From NCBI GenBank assembly GCA_018266255.1, contig JAFEAT010000004.1:119779-183778 (forward strand): a DNA stretch of 64,000 bases, in the 5' to 3' direction. Positions within the stretch are counted from its first letter, which is position 1. Each line of letters starts with the position of its first letter. The notes beneath the pieces are model-generated. The model searched no databases, had not been told where the DNA came from, and saw only the letters and a list, made by a program, of their open reading frames with translations. Below are positions 44,538-52,435 of the stretch, one piece after another. The DNA comes from Cyanobacteria bacterium SZAS-4 (GTDB lineage Bacteria > Cyanobacteriota > Vampirovibrionia > Obscuribacterales > Obscuribacteraceae). The position numbers were made by a program, and so were the translations under genes.

Positions 44538-44656
44538 CTTCGGATACATTTTGTCTTTCCCAGCGCGACAGAATGCCGAAGTAATTGAGTTGCTCGATTT
44601 AAGACTCAGAACGCTTGGCAGCATGCGACTTGGCGAAAATTCTCGACTTGGTGCTC

Positions 44657-45034
44657 ATGGAGGTTAACGACGTGTTTCGGCCACTCATCAAAATCTTGTT
44701 TTTAGGTCGGGCAGCTTTCGAAGTCGGCCGCGAACGTGTAGAAGATGCGCTCGATTCGGTAACCGCAAGAGCTGGCGAAGTCAAGTCGAAAGAAACTGAC
44801 CGAGTCGAAGAAGCAAAAGAAAAAATCAAAGAGGTTGTTGGTGAAGTGTCCCAACACATCTGGCAAAGATCTGAAGTGATCGAGAATCAAGTGAAAGAGC
44901 GCATACGCAGGCAGGTTGCCGACTTCTCTCTCGGTGCGCTGGGTGACACGACTGAGATAAACGAACTCCGCGCTGAAATCGCTACATTGCGCGCCGAGAT
45001 AGCCGAATTGAAAACGACCAGAACCCCGGCTTAG
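44657..45034 (+). CDS. small coiled-coil protein, phasin-like
   Basis: 125 residues from the ATG at 44657 (a TTG at 44615 is also open). A short amphipathic start (NDVFRPLIKILFLGRAAFEVG) is followed by long charged helices (DRVEEAKEKIKEVVGEVSQHIWQRSEVIENQVKERI) and a C-terminal leucine/alanine coil (INELRAEIATLRAEIAELK). The pattern recalls phasin-type or apolipoprotein-like surface helices. No family is firmly recognised. It heads a run of plus-strand genes, just upstream of the UbiB-family gene. Confidence 0.72.
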   Translation: MEVNDVFRPLIKILFLGRAAFEVGRERVEDALDSVTARAGEVKSKETDRVEEAKEKIKEVVGEVSQHIWQRSEVIENQVKERIRRQVADFSLGALGDTTEINELRAEIATLRAEIAELKTTRTPA

Positions 45035-45093
45035 TCGGGTTGATGGGCCACACGAGCCATTAGAAGTACTCACCTCAGACCAGTAAAAGTGCA

Positions 45094-46989
45094 ATGGCAA
45101 CTGAGATCCGCGCCCACGTCACGATCATGACAGACAGCAATCCACCAGAACTGAATCCAGAACTGGAAGCGGCGCTGCCGCTGGTACCGCTGGTTGAAGG
45201 GTCATCTGCCGTCAAACCACCAAGCGATGCAAAGAACAAGTTCACTGCTTCCACAAGCGGAGGACTGCAGTACGACGCAGTATTGGCAGACTCGTCAGTG
45301 CGGGTGCGCAATCTCGTCACAGACCGGCGCTTCTGGCAAATGGCGAAGACACTTGCCAATTTCAGTTTCGAAGCCTTTTCCGACCGCATCAAACCCAAGT
45401 TCAGCAAATCGGAATTAAAGCGAAGACGCGCAGTCAGACTGCGAGAAGCACTGGTCGAACTGGGTCCGACGTTTGTCAAACTCGGGCAATTTCTCTCTGT
45501 GCGCCGAGACTGCCTGCCGATCGAAATTGCCGATGAGCTTTCGTTGCTGCAAGACAAGGTGCCGCCCTTTCCAATCGATTTAGTGCGCAGCACAATTGAA
45601 AGCGACCTTGGAGCATCTCCCGAACAGGTTTTTGTAAGCTTCGATCCACAGCCGATCGCTTCAGCCAGCATCGGTCAGGTACACAGAGCTACTTTGAAAG
45701 ACGGTCACTCTGTTGTCGTGAAAGTTCAGCGTCCTGATCTTTCCCAACTCTTCTACAAAGATCTCGGCTACATGCGGCGCCTGGCAAAGTGGGGTGTTCT
45801 GATTCGGCCGCAAGGTCAGTGGGATTCCTGGTTGGCGTTGTCAGACGAATTCGGCAGAACGCTTTTCCAGGAGATCAACTACATCCAGGAAGGTCGCAAC
45901 GCGGACCGCATTAGACACGTTCTACGCAACCATGAGTCGATGATTGTACCGAGGGTCTTCTGGAAGTTCACTGGAAGGCGTGTATTGACTTTAGAGTATC
46001 TGCCAGGCACGAAGATCGATAAAGTCGGTGAGCTCGAGCAGAAGGGTCTCAACTTAAGCAAAATTGGCAATGAGCTAGTCAACAGCTATCTCGAGCAAGT
46101 TCTGATGCATGGATTTTTCCACGCCGATCCACACGCAGGAAATTTATCGGTAAATGACGAAGGCAAAGTCATCATTTATGACTTCGGCATGATGGGCGAG
46201 ATCAGCGAGGCTCAACGCGAAGCGATCACGGGTTGCATCGCGGCTGTGATAAAGCGCGATACGGTCGACTTGATCAAGAATCTTACGGCACTTGGAATTG
46301 TCAAACCAGACGCTAAACCGGGACCGGTTAAACGAGCACTCGAGCCGTTTCTTGAATACTACTCAGGCAAAGAGTTGCGCGATCTTGACTTCAGTGTGAT
46401 CGAACACGATATCGATCAGATAGCCACTGACAAGGCCTTGACCATGCCACCGAATCTCGCATATTTGCTGCGTTCCGGCACGACGCTCGAGGGCATCGCG
46501 CGCACGCTCCGTCCAAATTTCAGCTTTGTTGAAGCAGCCAAGCCTGCATTGAAGAAGTGGATTCTCAGTCGCCCTGCAAATGCCGCCACTCTATTGAAAG
46601 TAATTTTCAATATCTCAGATGACAAGCTGCTCAAGCTCGCCCCTGGAAAAAATAAAAATGGCGCTCGAGTGGAAGCTGAAGAAGTTAAATTTGCTGCAGC
46701 GAATCTTCAAGAAGTGAGCGATTTGAAAGCGAAAGTTTACTTACTGGAAACGCAAATGAAAGCGCAGGAGCACAAAACCCGGCAGCTCATCAGCCTTTCC
46801 CTCTGGCTTTTGGTCTTTCCACTTATCATTGCGACTTTTGCCAATATTCCAGAATATAGGAGTTATGCCAACTATTTTTTGATTGGAAATGGTGTAATGG
46901 GGGCAATAATAATGTGGCATTTGGTAGCACCGGATAGCTTGGCAAGACGCTCCAAGAATTCTGGTCAATCAAGGGGGCAACGGAGATAA
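45094..46989 (+). CDS. ABC1/UbiB-family atypical kinase
   Basis: 631 residues. FVKLGQFLSVRRDCLP carries the KxGQ motif typical of UbiB proteins, and PIASASIGQVHRATL is the Ala-rich nucleotide loop. MHGFFHADPHAGNLSVNDEGKVIIYDFGMMGEIS holds the catalytic and metal Asp residues. Two C-terminal hydrophobic helices (LWLLVFPLIIATFANI and YFLIGNGVMGAIIMWHLV) anchor it in a membrane. UbiB proteins support quinone-lipid handling through ATPase activity. Cyanobacteria carry several, so the exact role is open. An N-terminal ~70-residue Pro/Glu-rich part precedes the fold. Confidence 0.92.
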   Translation: MATEIRAHVTIMTDSNPPELNPELEAALPLVPLVEGSSAVKPPSDAKNKFTASTSGGLQYDAVLADSSVRVRNLVTDRRFWQMAKTLANFSFEAFSDRIKPKFSKSELKRRRAVRLREALVELGPTFVKLGQFLSVRRDCLPIEIADELSLLQDKVPPFPIDLVRSTIESDLGASPEQVFVSFDPQPIASASIGQVHRATLKDGHSVVVKVQRPDLSQLFYKDLGYMRRLAKWGVLIRPQGQWDSWLALSDEFGRTLFQEINYIQEGRNADRIRHVLRNHESMIVPRVFWKFTGRRVLTLEYLPGTKIDKVGELEQKGLNLSKIGNELVNSYLEQVLMHGFFHADPHAGNLSVNDEGKVIIYDFGMMGEISEAQREAITGCIAAVIKRDTVDLIKNLTALGIVKPDAKPGPVKRALEPFLEYYSGKELRDLDFSVIEHDIDQIATDKALTMPPNLAYLLRSGTTLEGIARTLRPNFSFVEAAKPALKKWILSRPANAATLLKVIFNISDDKLLKLAPGKNKNGARVEAEEVKFAAANLQEVSDLKAKVYLLETQMKAQEHKTRQLISLSLWLLVFPLIIATFANIPEYRSYANYFLIGNGVMGAIIMWHLVAPDSLARRSKNSGQSRGQRR

Positions 46990-46992
46990 ACG

Positions 46993-47760
46993 ATGCTGAA
47001 ATGGCGTGCGGCTGCACGAACTGACGCGGGTTGCCAGCGTCAGAGGAACGAAGACAATTACTACGTAAGCCCCGATAATCGGGTTTTTGCGGTTGCTGAT
47101 GGTATGGGCGGCGCAGTGGGCGGAGCGAAAGCGAGCAAACTAGCTGTCGAAGCTATTGAAAAGCGCTGGAAAGAAATTCCTCCGCCAGCATCTGATCGAG
47201 AATCCATTCAAAAATGGCTACTTGAGACTGTCACTCTGGCGAATCAATCTGTCTGGCATGAAGCCGAAGAAGACTCGACAGTGCGAGGAATGGGAACCAC
47301 GGTTGTAGTCGCCGTACAAGGCGAAGACAACTACATGGAGATTGCTCACGTAGGCGACTCTCGTGCCTATCTGTTGCGAGATGGAAAACCAACCCTTCTC
47401 ACGAACGACCACTCGGTAGTGCAGGAGATGGTAAGAGCGGGGCGCTTGACAGAAGAGCAAGCCCGCATCAATCCTTACAAAAACTTAATCACACGCTGCT
47501 TGGGTCACGAAGAGAAGGTCGAAGTCGATCAAACTCCGGTTGAATTGAAGCAGGGCGATTGGATCGTACTTTGTTCTGACGGCTTACCGACAGTGCTGAG
47601 AGACGAGCAGATCTGCGACGTGGTCAGCACAACGCATGAACCAGACGGTGTATGCGAAGAGTTGGTCAAACTGACGCTGGATGGCGGAGCGCCAGACAAC
47701 GTTACTGTCGTCGTTGTGAATTATTTTAATCCGGAAGATTCTGACAACGGAAACAAGTAA
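46993..47760 (+). CDS. PP2C-type serine/threonine phosphatase
   Basis: 255 residues of the PPM/PP2C family. Metal-binding residues are in VADGMGGAVGGAKAS, HVGDSRAYLLRDGK, LCSDGLPTVLRDEQI and GGAPDNVTVVVV, and QRQRNEDNYYV opens the domain. It reverses phosphorylation by Hanks-type kinases, most likely the one encoded two genes downstream. A GGAG ribosome site precedes the ATG, 3 bases after the UbiB-family stop. There is no membrane segment. Confidence 0.94.
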   Translation: MLKWRAAARTDAGCQRQRNEDNYYVSPDNRVFAVADGMGGAVGGAKASKLAVEAIEKRWKEIPPPASDRESIQKWLLETVTLANQSVWHEAEEDSTVRGMGTTVVVAVQGEDNYMEIAHVGDSRAYLLRDGKPTLLTNDHSVVQEMVRAGRLTEEQARINPYKNLITRCLGHEEKVEVDQTPVELKQGDWIVLCSDGLPTVLRDEQICDVVSTTHEPDGVCEELVKLTLDGGAPDNVTVVVVNYFNPEDSDNGNK

Positions 47761-47766
47761 ACGTAC

Positions 47767-48282
47767 ATGTCAATGAGCGGCACAGAATGCGCACGTTGCG
47801 GTGGGGCCATCGACCCCGAAGGCAGGTGTTCCGTTTGTGGCATCACACAGCCGATTGGCGTGGGTGCAGGTCCGGCTCCAGGCATGGGTCTTCAGGCGAA
47901 TGGCGGACAAGGACAAGGGCAGCCGGGCCAGGGCATGGGCGGAGCAGAACTCTACGCCATGCAAGGTGGAGGGCGTCGTGAACCGAAGCAAGCGCGTCCG
48001 GCATTCCTGTTCAACAAGCTGACTAACGATCGCTTCGCGCTCACTCAGTCTGTTAGCAAAATTGGGCGCGACCAGACAAACAATATTTCGCTCACTGCCG
48101 ACCATTACATATCAAGGCATCACGCCTGGGTCTTGCAGATGCAGGGTGGATTCTGGGTGGAAGACCTGGGCAGCACTAACGGAACGCTTCTCAACGGCGA
48201 GATTCTCACAGAGCGTAGACAAATTTTCCCAGGCGACAGAATCACCTTCGGCAAAACCGAAATGATCTTCGTACTGGAATAA
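47767..48282 (+). CDS. zinc-ribbon plus FHA-domain protein
   Basis: 171 residues. Two CxxC pairs at the N-terminus (ECARCGGAID and RCSVCGIT) form a probable zinc ribbon. A Gly/Gln-rich linker follows. A C-terminal FHA domain (about 85-171) has KIGRDQTNNIS, ISRHHAWVLQ and DLGSTNGTLLNGE, the phosphothreonine-binding residues. It should bind phosphorylated threonines made by the neighbouring kinase. It lies between the phosphatase and the kinase, 6 and 3 bases away. Confidence 0.92.
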   Translation: MSMSGTECARCGGAIDPEGRCSVCGITQPIGVGAGPAPGMGLQANGGQGQGQPGQGMGGAELYAMQGGGRREPKQARPAFLFNKLTNDRFALTQSVSKIGRDQTNNISLTADHYISRHHAWVLQMQGGFWVEDLGSTNGTLLNGEILTERRQIFPGDRITFGKTEMIFVLE

Positions 48283-48285
48283 AAG

Positions 48286-50265
48286 ATGGCTGGCGATTTT
48301 GGTCAGTACAAAATTCTCGCTGAAATCGGGCGAGGAGGAATGGGCATTGTTTATCAGGCGCTGGACGAACGAGACAACAGACTCGTAGCGATCAAACAAC
48401 TGGTGACAACAAACATCGATCCAGCCAAAGAACAAGAATTTCGAGATCGTTTCAAGCGCGAGGCGGCAACCGCTTCTCGACTGAAACATCCCAATATTGT
48501 CACCGTATATGATGTCTACACCGACACTAAAACACTTTTCTATGTAATGGAATATTTGGAAGGGCACAGCCTGCGGAGAGAGCTCGAAATCAGAGGCGGG
48601 CGGCTGACTCCGGCACAATATTGGCCAATCTTTGCGCAAGTAGTGGAGGGACTCTCCTTTGCGCACAGCATGAATGTGGTGCACCGAGATGTAAAACCAG
48701 ACAACATCTTTATTCTCAATGATGGACGAGTGAAGATCACAGACTTTGGTATCGCGCGCGCAGCCGATGATTTTGAGCAAACCAGTTTGACGAAAACAGG
48801 CGTAATGATGGGAACGCTCGCATACGTTTCGCCAGAGCAATTGCAAGATGCGAAGAATGTCGACCATAGAGCTGACATTTTTTCGCTTGGTGTAGTCAGT
48901 TACGAGTCTCTGTCGGGATTGGTACCATTCACCGGGGATGGTATCGCGCAGACGATAGTCAAGATCGTCTCGCAGGAGGAAAAACCGCTCCACATCTTAT
49001 ATCCATACATCTCAGTCGAGACTTCAGCGACTGTCACCAAAGCGCTGCGCAAACGCGCCCGAGAGAGATTTCGTTCAGTAAAAGAATTTGCCCGAGACTT
49101 TGAAAAATCGTTGGGCGATGCTGCAACTGCGGTGCCGATTGCCCAGGCAACGAATCAGTCACCGAGCGCTCAGGGGCACAACACGGATCCAGGCGGATAT
49201 GAGGAGCCTGAGAGCGTCAAGCAACTGCGAAAACAGCTGGCACAATCTGACCGTAACACTCCGTTTGAGTACGGCATGAGAAATAACTTCGTCGGCGATA
49301 TCGACACATCAATGACGATTGCGCCAACAGCAGCGTTCAATATAAATCCGCCGGAATTATCGATCAAAAGCCGCCCCACACCTGGTCAACAGGAGGTGCA
49401 GCCAAGCAAACCGATTCACATTTTTGATACGCATGGAAAAAATCAAATCAAATTTGTGGAGCCTTCAGTCGTCTGTTACAGATCCGGACGAGTCATCGTC
49501 GGCGATACCGCAACTAGACAAGTGCATGTTTATTCATTCGAAGGGCGATGGGTTGGAGACCTTGTCATGACGGACGCGGACACTAAAACAAGAGGTGGCT
49601 CGCTCACCAAACCCAGTGGCATTGCAATCGACGTCAAAGGGCGCGTTTATGTTGTCGACAGCAGTGATCCATACGTTCGGGTTTTTGACAGCAAAGGCGT
49701 TTTCGTCAAAGAATTCTGCAATATCCAGGGCAAAGATGGCGGTCTTCAGGGGATCGCTGTAGATTCGACCGGGCTTATCTATTTGTCAGATGTGACAAAT
49801 GCCTGCGTGCAAGTATTCCAATCCGATCTGGGATTGTGGATGCGAAAAATCGACTGCAAGGGCAAAGCAGACACTGATCTGCAGTTACCATCAGGTTTGG
49901 CTGTAGATCGAGCCAATCAAGTTTATTGCGCTGATTACGGAACGTCTCGCGTATATGTGTTCAGCAAATCCGGCAGCTTACTGCGTTCGTTCGGTAGTAA
50001 AGGCAATGGACCGGGGCAATTCAATGTACCAAGAAGTGTCGCAGTCGATCGAAACGACAAAATATATGTGCTCGACTCACTTAATCATCGTATTCAGGTC
50101 TTTGGCCCGACGGGTAATTTGTTCTATATTTTTGGCGGCAGAGGAAGTGAGCCTGGCAAGTTCATCGGTCCATCCGATATAAGTATCGATCCTGAAAACA
50201 ATCTTCTGTATGTTGCTGACAAAGGCAACCAACGCATCCAAGTCTTCGAGTTATCGCAAAATTGA
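48286..50265 (+). CDS. Hanks-type Ser/Thr kinase with NHL beta-propeller
   Basis: 659 residues. The kinase domain (about 1-270) has IGRGGMGIVYQ, VAIKQL with the ATP-binding lysine, VVHRDVKPDNIFIL, DFGIARA and GTLAYVSPEQL. All catalytic residues are present. A ~110-residue polar linker is followed by an NHL-type propeller (about 375-659), with repeats such as PSGIAIDVKGRVYVVDSSDPYVRVFDS and PRSVAVDRNDKIYVLDSLNHRIQVFG. Mycobacterial PknD has the same two parts but places the propeller outside the cell after a membrane helix. No membrane helix is visible here, so both parts would be cytoplasmic. Confidence 0.93.
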   Translation: MAGDFGQYKILAEIGRGGMGIVYQALDERDNRLVAIKQLVTTNIDPAKEQEFRDRFKREAATASRLKHPNIVTVYDVYTDTKTLFYVMEYLEGHSLRRELEIRGGRLTPAQYWPIFAQVVEGLSFAHSMNVVHRDVKPDNIFILNDGRVKITDFGIARAADDFEQTSLTKTGVMMGTLAYVSPEQLQDAKNVDHRADIFSLGVVSYESLSGLVPFTGDGIAQTIVKIVSQEEKPLHILYPYISVETSATVTKALRKRARERFRSVKEFARDFEKSLGDAATAVPIAQATNQSPSAQGHNTDPGGYEEPESVKQLRKQLAQSDRNTPFEYGMRNNFVGDIDTSMTIAPTAAFNINPPELSIKSRPTPGQQEVQPSKPIHIFDTHGKNQIKFVEPSVVCYRSGRVIVGDTATRQVHVYSFEGRWVGDLVMTDADTKTRGGSLTKPSGIAIDVKGRVYVVDSSDPYVRVFDSKGVFVKEFCNIQGKDGGLQGIAVDSTGLIYLSDVTNACVQVFQSDLGLWMRKIDCKGKADTDLQLPSGLAVDRANQVYCADYGTSRVYVFSKSGSLLRSFGSKGNGPGQFNVPRSVAVDRNDKIYVLDSLNHRIQVFGPTGNLFYIFGGRGSEPGKFIGPSDISIDPENNLLYVADKGNQRIQVFELSQN

Positions 50266-50894
50266 ACAAAATCGCTGAAGCCAACGGAAAACTGATTCTT
50301 GCATCAATGTCTCCCCGCAGGAAAGACCTGCTAACCTCACTGGGGCTGGAATTCGAGGTTCAGCCAAGCACGATTGAAGAGGTTATGGATCCGGATCTGG
50401 AACCTCAGCAGTTGGTTCTAAATCTCGCCCAGCAGAAAACAGAGGACGTCTTTGCAAGTCTAACAAGAAGGGCTGTGCATGAGCGCTTGCTTGTTTTAGG
50501 CGCAGACACAATCGTAGTTTTAGACGGAAAATTTTTAGGAAAACCAGTCGATCGCGCAGATGCGATCCACATGTTGAAACGTCTGTCTGGGCGCGATCAT
50601 CAGGTGTACACCGGAGTTTGGTTAATTGTTCGTGAATCGAACGGTTCAGTCAATGCAACAAAAAGTTGCGAAAGATCAACAGTTTTTTTCCGTAAGTTGG
50701 ACGAGCGTGAAATGGAAGCCTATGTCGACACTGGTGAGCCTATGGACAAGGCGGGGGCATACGCTCTGCAAGGGATCGGCGCTGCTTTAATCGAAAAAAT
50801 AGAGGGTTCGCACACCAATATCGTCGGCTTGCCAATACCAAATGTGGTATCACTTTTGCGCAATTGTGGATATCCAATACTCGGCTTGCCATAA
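50262..50894 (+). CDS. maf: Maf/YhdE-type nucleotide pyrophosphatase
   Basis: 210 residues. LILASMSPRRKDLL is the Maf signature, and LGADTIVVLDGKFLGKP and VDTGEPMDKAGAYALQG follow. Maf proteins hydrolyse non-canonical or modified nucleoside triphosphates and have been linked to cell-division arrest. The start is a TTG that overlaps the kinase stop (TTGA), so translation is coupled. No ATG is available before the signature. Confidence 0.93.
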   Translation: MNKIAEANGKLILASMSPRRKDLLTSLGLEFEVQPSTIEEVMDPDLEPQQLVLNLAQQKTEDVFASLTRRAVHERLLVLGADTIVVLDGKFLGKPVDRADAIHMLKRLSGRDHQVYTGVWLIVRESNGSVNATKSCERSTVFFRKLDEREMEAYVDTGEPMDKAGAYALQGIGAALIEKIEGSHTNIVGLPIPNVVSLLRNCGYPILGLP

Positions 50895-51019
50895 CGCCAA
50901 TCGGTAATTAAACAGCCTTAATCGCGGGTTTCGCATGTTGAAGACCCAGGGATTTTAACGAGCGCGCGGAACCCGTTATGTGTTAACTTCTACTATGACC
51001 GTTTGAGGGGTTTACTGGG

Positions 51020-52399
51020 GTGCGTAGACGAGAACTCACGAAAGCGCTGAGCCTATCCGTAATTAGCTCGTTTGTGGCGTGTGGAGCAGCGTTCGCTGCC
51101 GATCCAGACCCCTCCTTAGACCAGATGTGGACCGACCCAACCGTGACCGAAAAAAAGGCTGCCAGCGCTCCGGCTGAAAGCTCAGCGCAAGCATCCAGCG
51201 GTTCTGCTCCACTTTGTTCCGTTGATTCGTTAAAGCAGAGCGCATTAATCAAGACTGGCGGCTGGCCAGGCATCGGTCCATTCAAGGGCGATGGAAATGA
51301 ATACGTAGACGCCGGACAAAACCGATTAAAGCTCGAGTCGTCGAAAGACAAAATAACCAGTGCCGAACTGCGTTTAACCAATCAAAACAAAAATACAGCC
51401 ATCTTTAATCTCGAGATGAGTGCCGATTTCTTGCTCGAATCACTCGGCGCAAAAGAAGCACGCATTTCTGACTTCAATGGACAGCTCGAAAAATCAAGAG
51501 CGCAGCTATTACAGAGCAGCGAGGCTACCCCGCTTAATCTGACCGCGGGCAGCTATCTGGTTTATATGCACCCAGAGGTCGACAAAGCCGCCGACAAATA
51601 TTCGTTTGTAATCAAAGTGAGCAGCAAAGATGCAAGTTCAGATTTGATCAAGCGCCATTCGTCAGGAGCATTAGCATCTGCCAATCCGCCATCAGCCACG
51701 CAAACAGATACGACTACTGAGAACGGCTGGGACACGAGCAGTAAAACAACTCCAACCGCAACGACGCCGACAAAAACCACTCGCACCACGATGTCGACGA
51801 CACCAGGATTGAATTTTGGTATCGAAACGCCGAAGACCGTAACAGTGCCGGCTACCACAACGGCAAAGACAACGCCAACAAAAATCGCTTCGGCCACGCC
51901 TCCGCGAACCACTCCATCATCTACAAAGCCAGAAACATCTACTGAGTCCACTGAGCCATCCACACCAGATGAAACATCAGCACCAGCGTCATTGAAAGAC
52001 ACGTTCAGAGACGTGATTTTCAGCTGGCAAAAATTGAAAAAAGTAGCTGTTCGTCAACGCGACATCTCCGAACTTTCGACAGTACTGTCAGGACGTGCAT
52101 TGGTGCGACAATCTGACGCAATCAAATGGCTGCAGACAAACAAAAAATACTACGACATGAATCCGAAAAGTGTAGTTGTTGACCGCTATACGGAAACCAT
52201 AAAAGGGCAGAAATACGCAGTGTATGCTCAAGTAAAAGAGTCAAGCAAGTACATGGACGAGCCAACCGGACAGGTAATCAAAGATAGCGAAGACACTTAC
52301 AACGTTAATTACACAATCGAAAAATCAGGCGACAAATGGTTGATCAGCGATTCTGCGATCGTGACGCAACCGAATAAAACGACGACCAAACCGCGATAA
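51020..52399 (+). CDS. exported protein with a C-terminal ARC6/IMS-like domain
   Basis: 459 residues, GTG start after a GAGGGG site. An Arg-rich signal peptide (about 1-27, AAFAAD cleavage) is followed by a beta-rich domain (about 75-205, LKLESSKDKITSAELRLTNQNKNTAIFNLEMSADFL). A Thr/Pro linker spans about 225-320. The C-terminal domain (about 325-455) has FSWQKLKKVAVRQRDISELSTVLSGRAL and DTYNVNYTIEKSGDKWLISDSAIV, matching the IMS domain of cyanobacterial Ftn2/ARC6. There it faces the periplasm or intermembrane space. In those proteins the domain contacts envelope division partners. Here it sits on an exported protein without the J-like part. The match is from memory of the family pattern. Confidence 0.82.
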   Translation: MRRRELTKALSLSVISSFVACGAAFAADPDPSLDQMWTDPTVTEKKAASAPAESSAQASSGSAPLCSVDSLKQSALIKTGGWPGIGPFKGDGNEYVDAGQNRLKLESSKDKITSAELRLTNQNKNTAIFNLEMSADFLLESLGAKEARISDFNGQLEKSRAQLLQSSEATPLNLTAGSYLVYMHPEVDKAADKYSFVIKVSSKDASSDLIKRHSSGALASANPPSATQTDTTTENGWDTSSKTTPTATTPTKTTRTTMSTTPGLNFGIETPKTVTVPATTTAKTTPTKIASATPPRTTPSSTKPETSTESTEPSTPDETSAPASLKDTFRDVIFSWQKLKKVAVRQRDISELSTVLSGRALVRQSDAIKWLQTNKKYYDMNPKSVVVDRYTETIKGQKYAVYAQVKESSKYMDEPTGQVIKDSEDTYNVNYTIEKSGDKWLISDSAIVTQPNKTTTKPR

Positions 52400-52435
52400 T
52401 ATCCGTCGGCAATCCGGCACTAGAAAGCCTCCCAA

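Noticed and set aside
45075..45671. 198-codon minus-strand open frame at the start of the UbiB-like gene
   Set aside because: Opposite a well-supported kinase gene. Ser/Arg-rich translation without motif.
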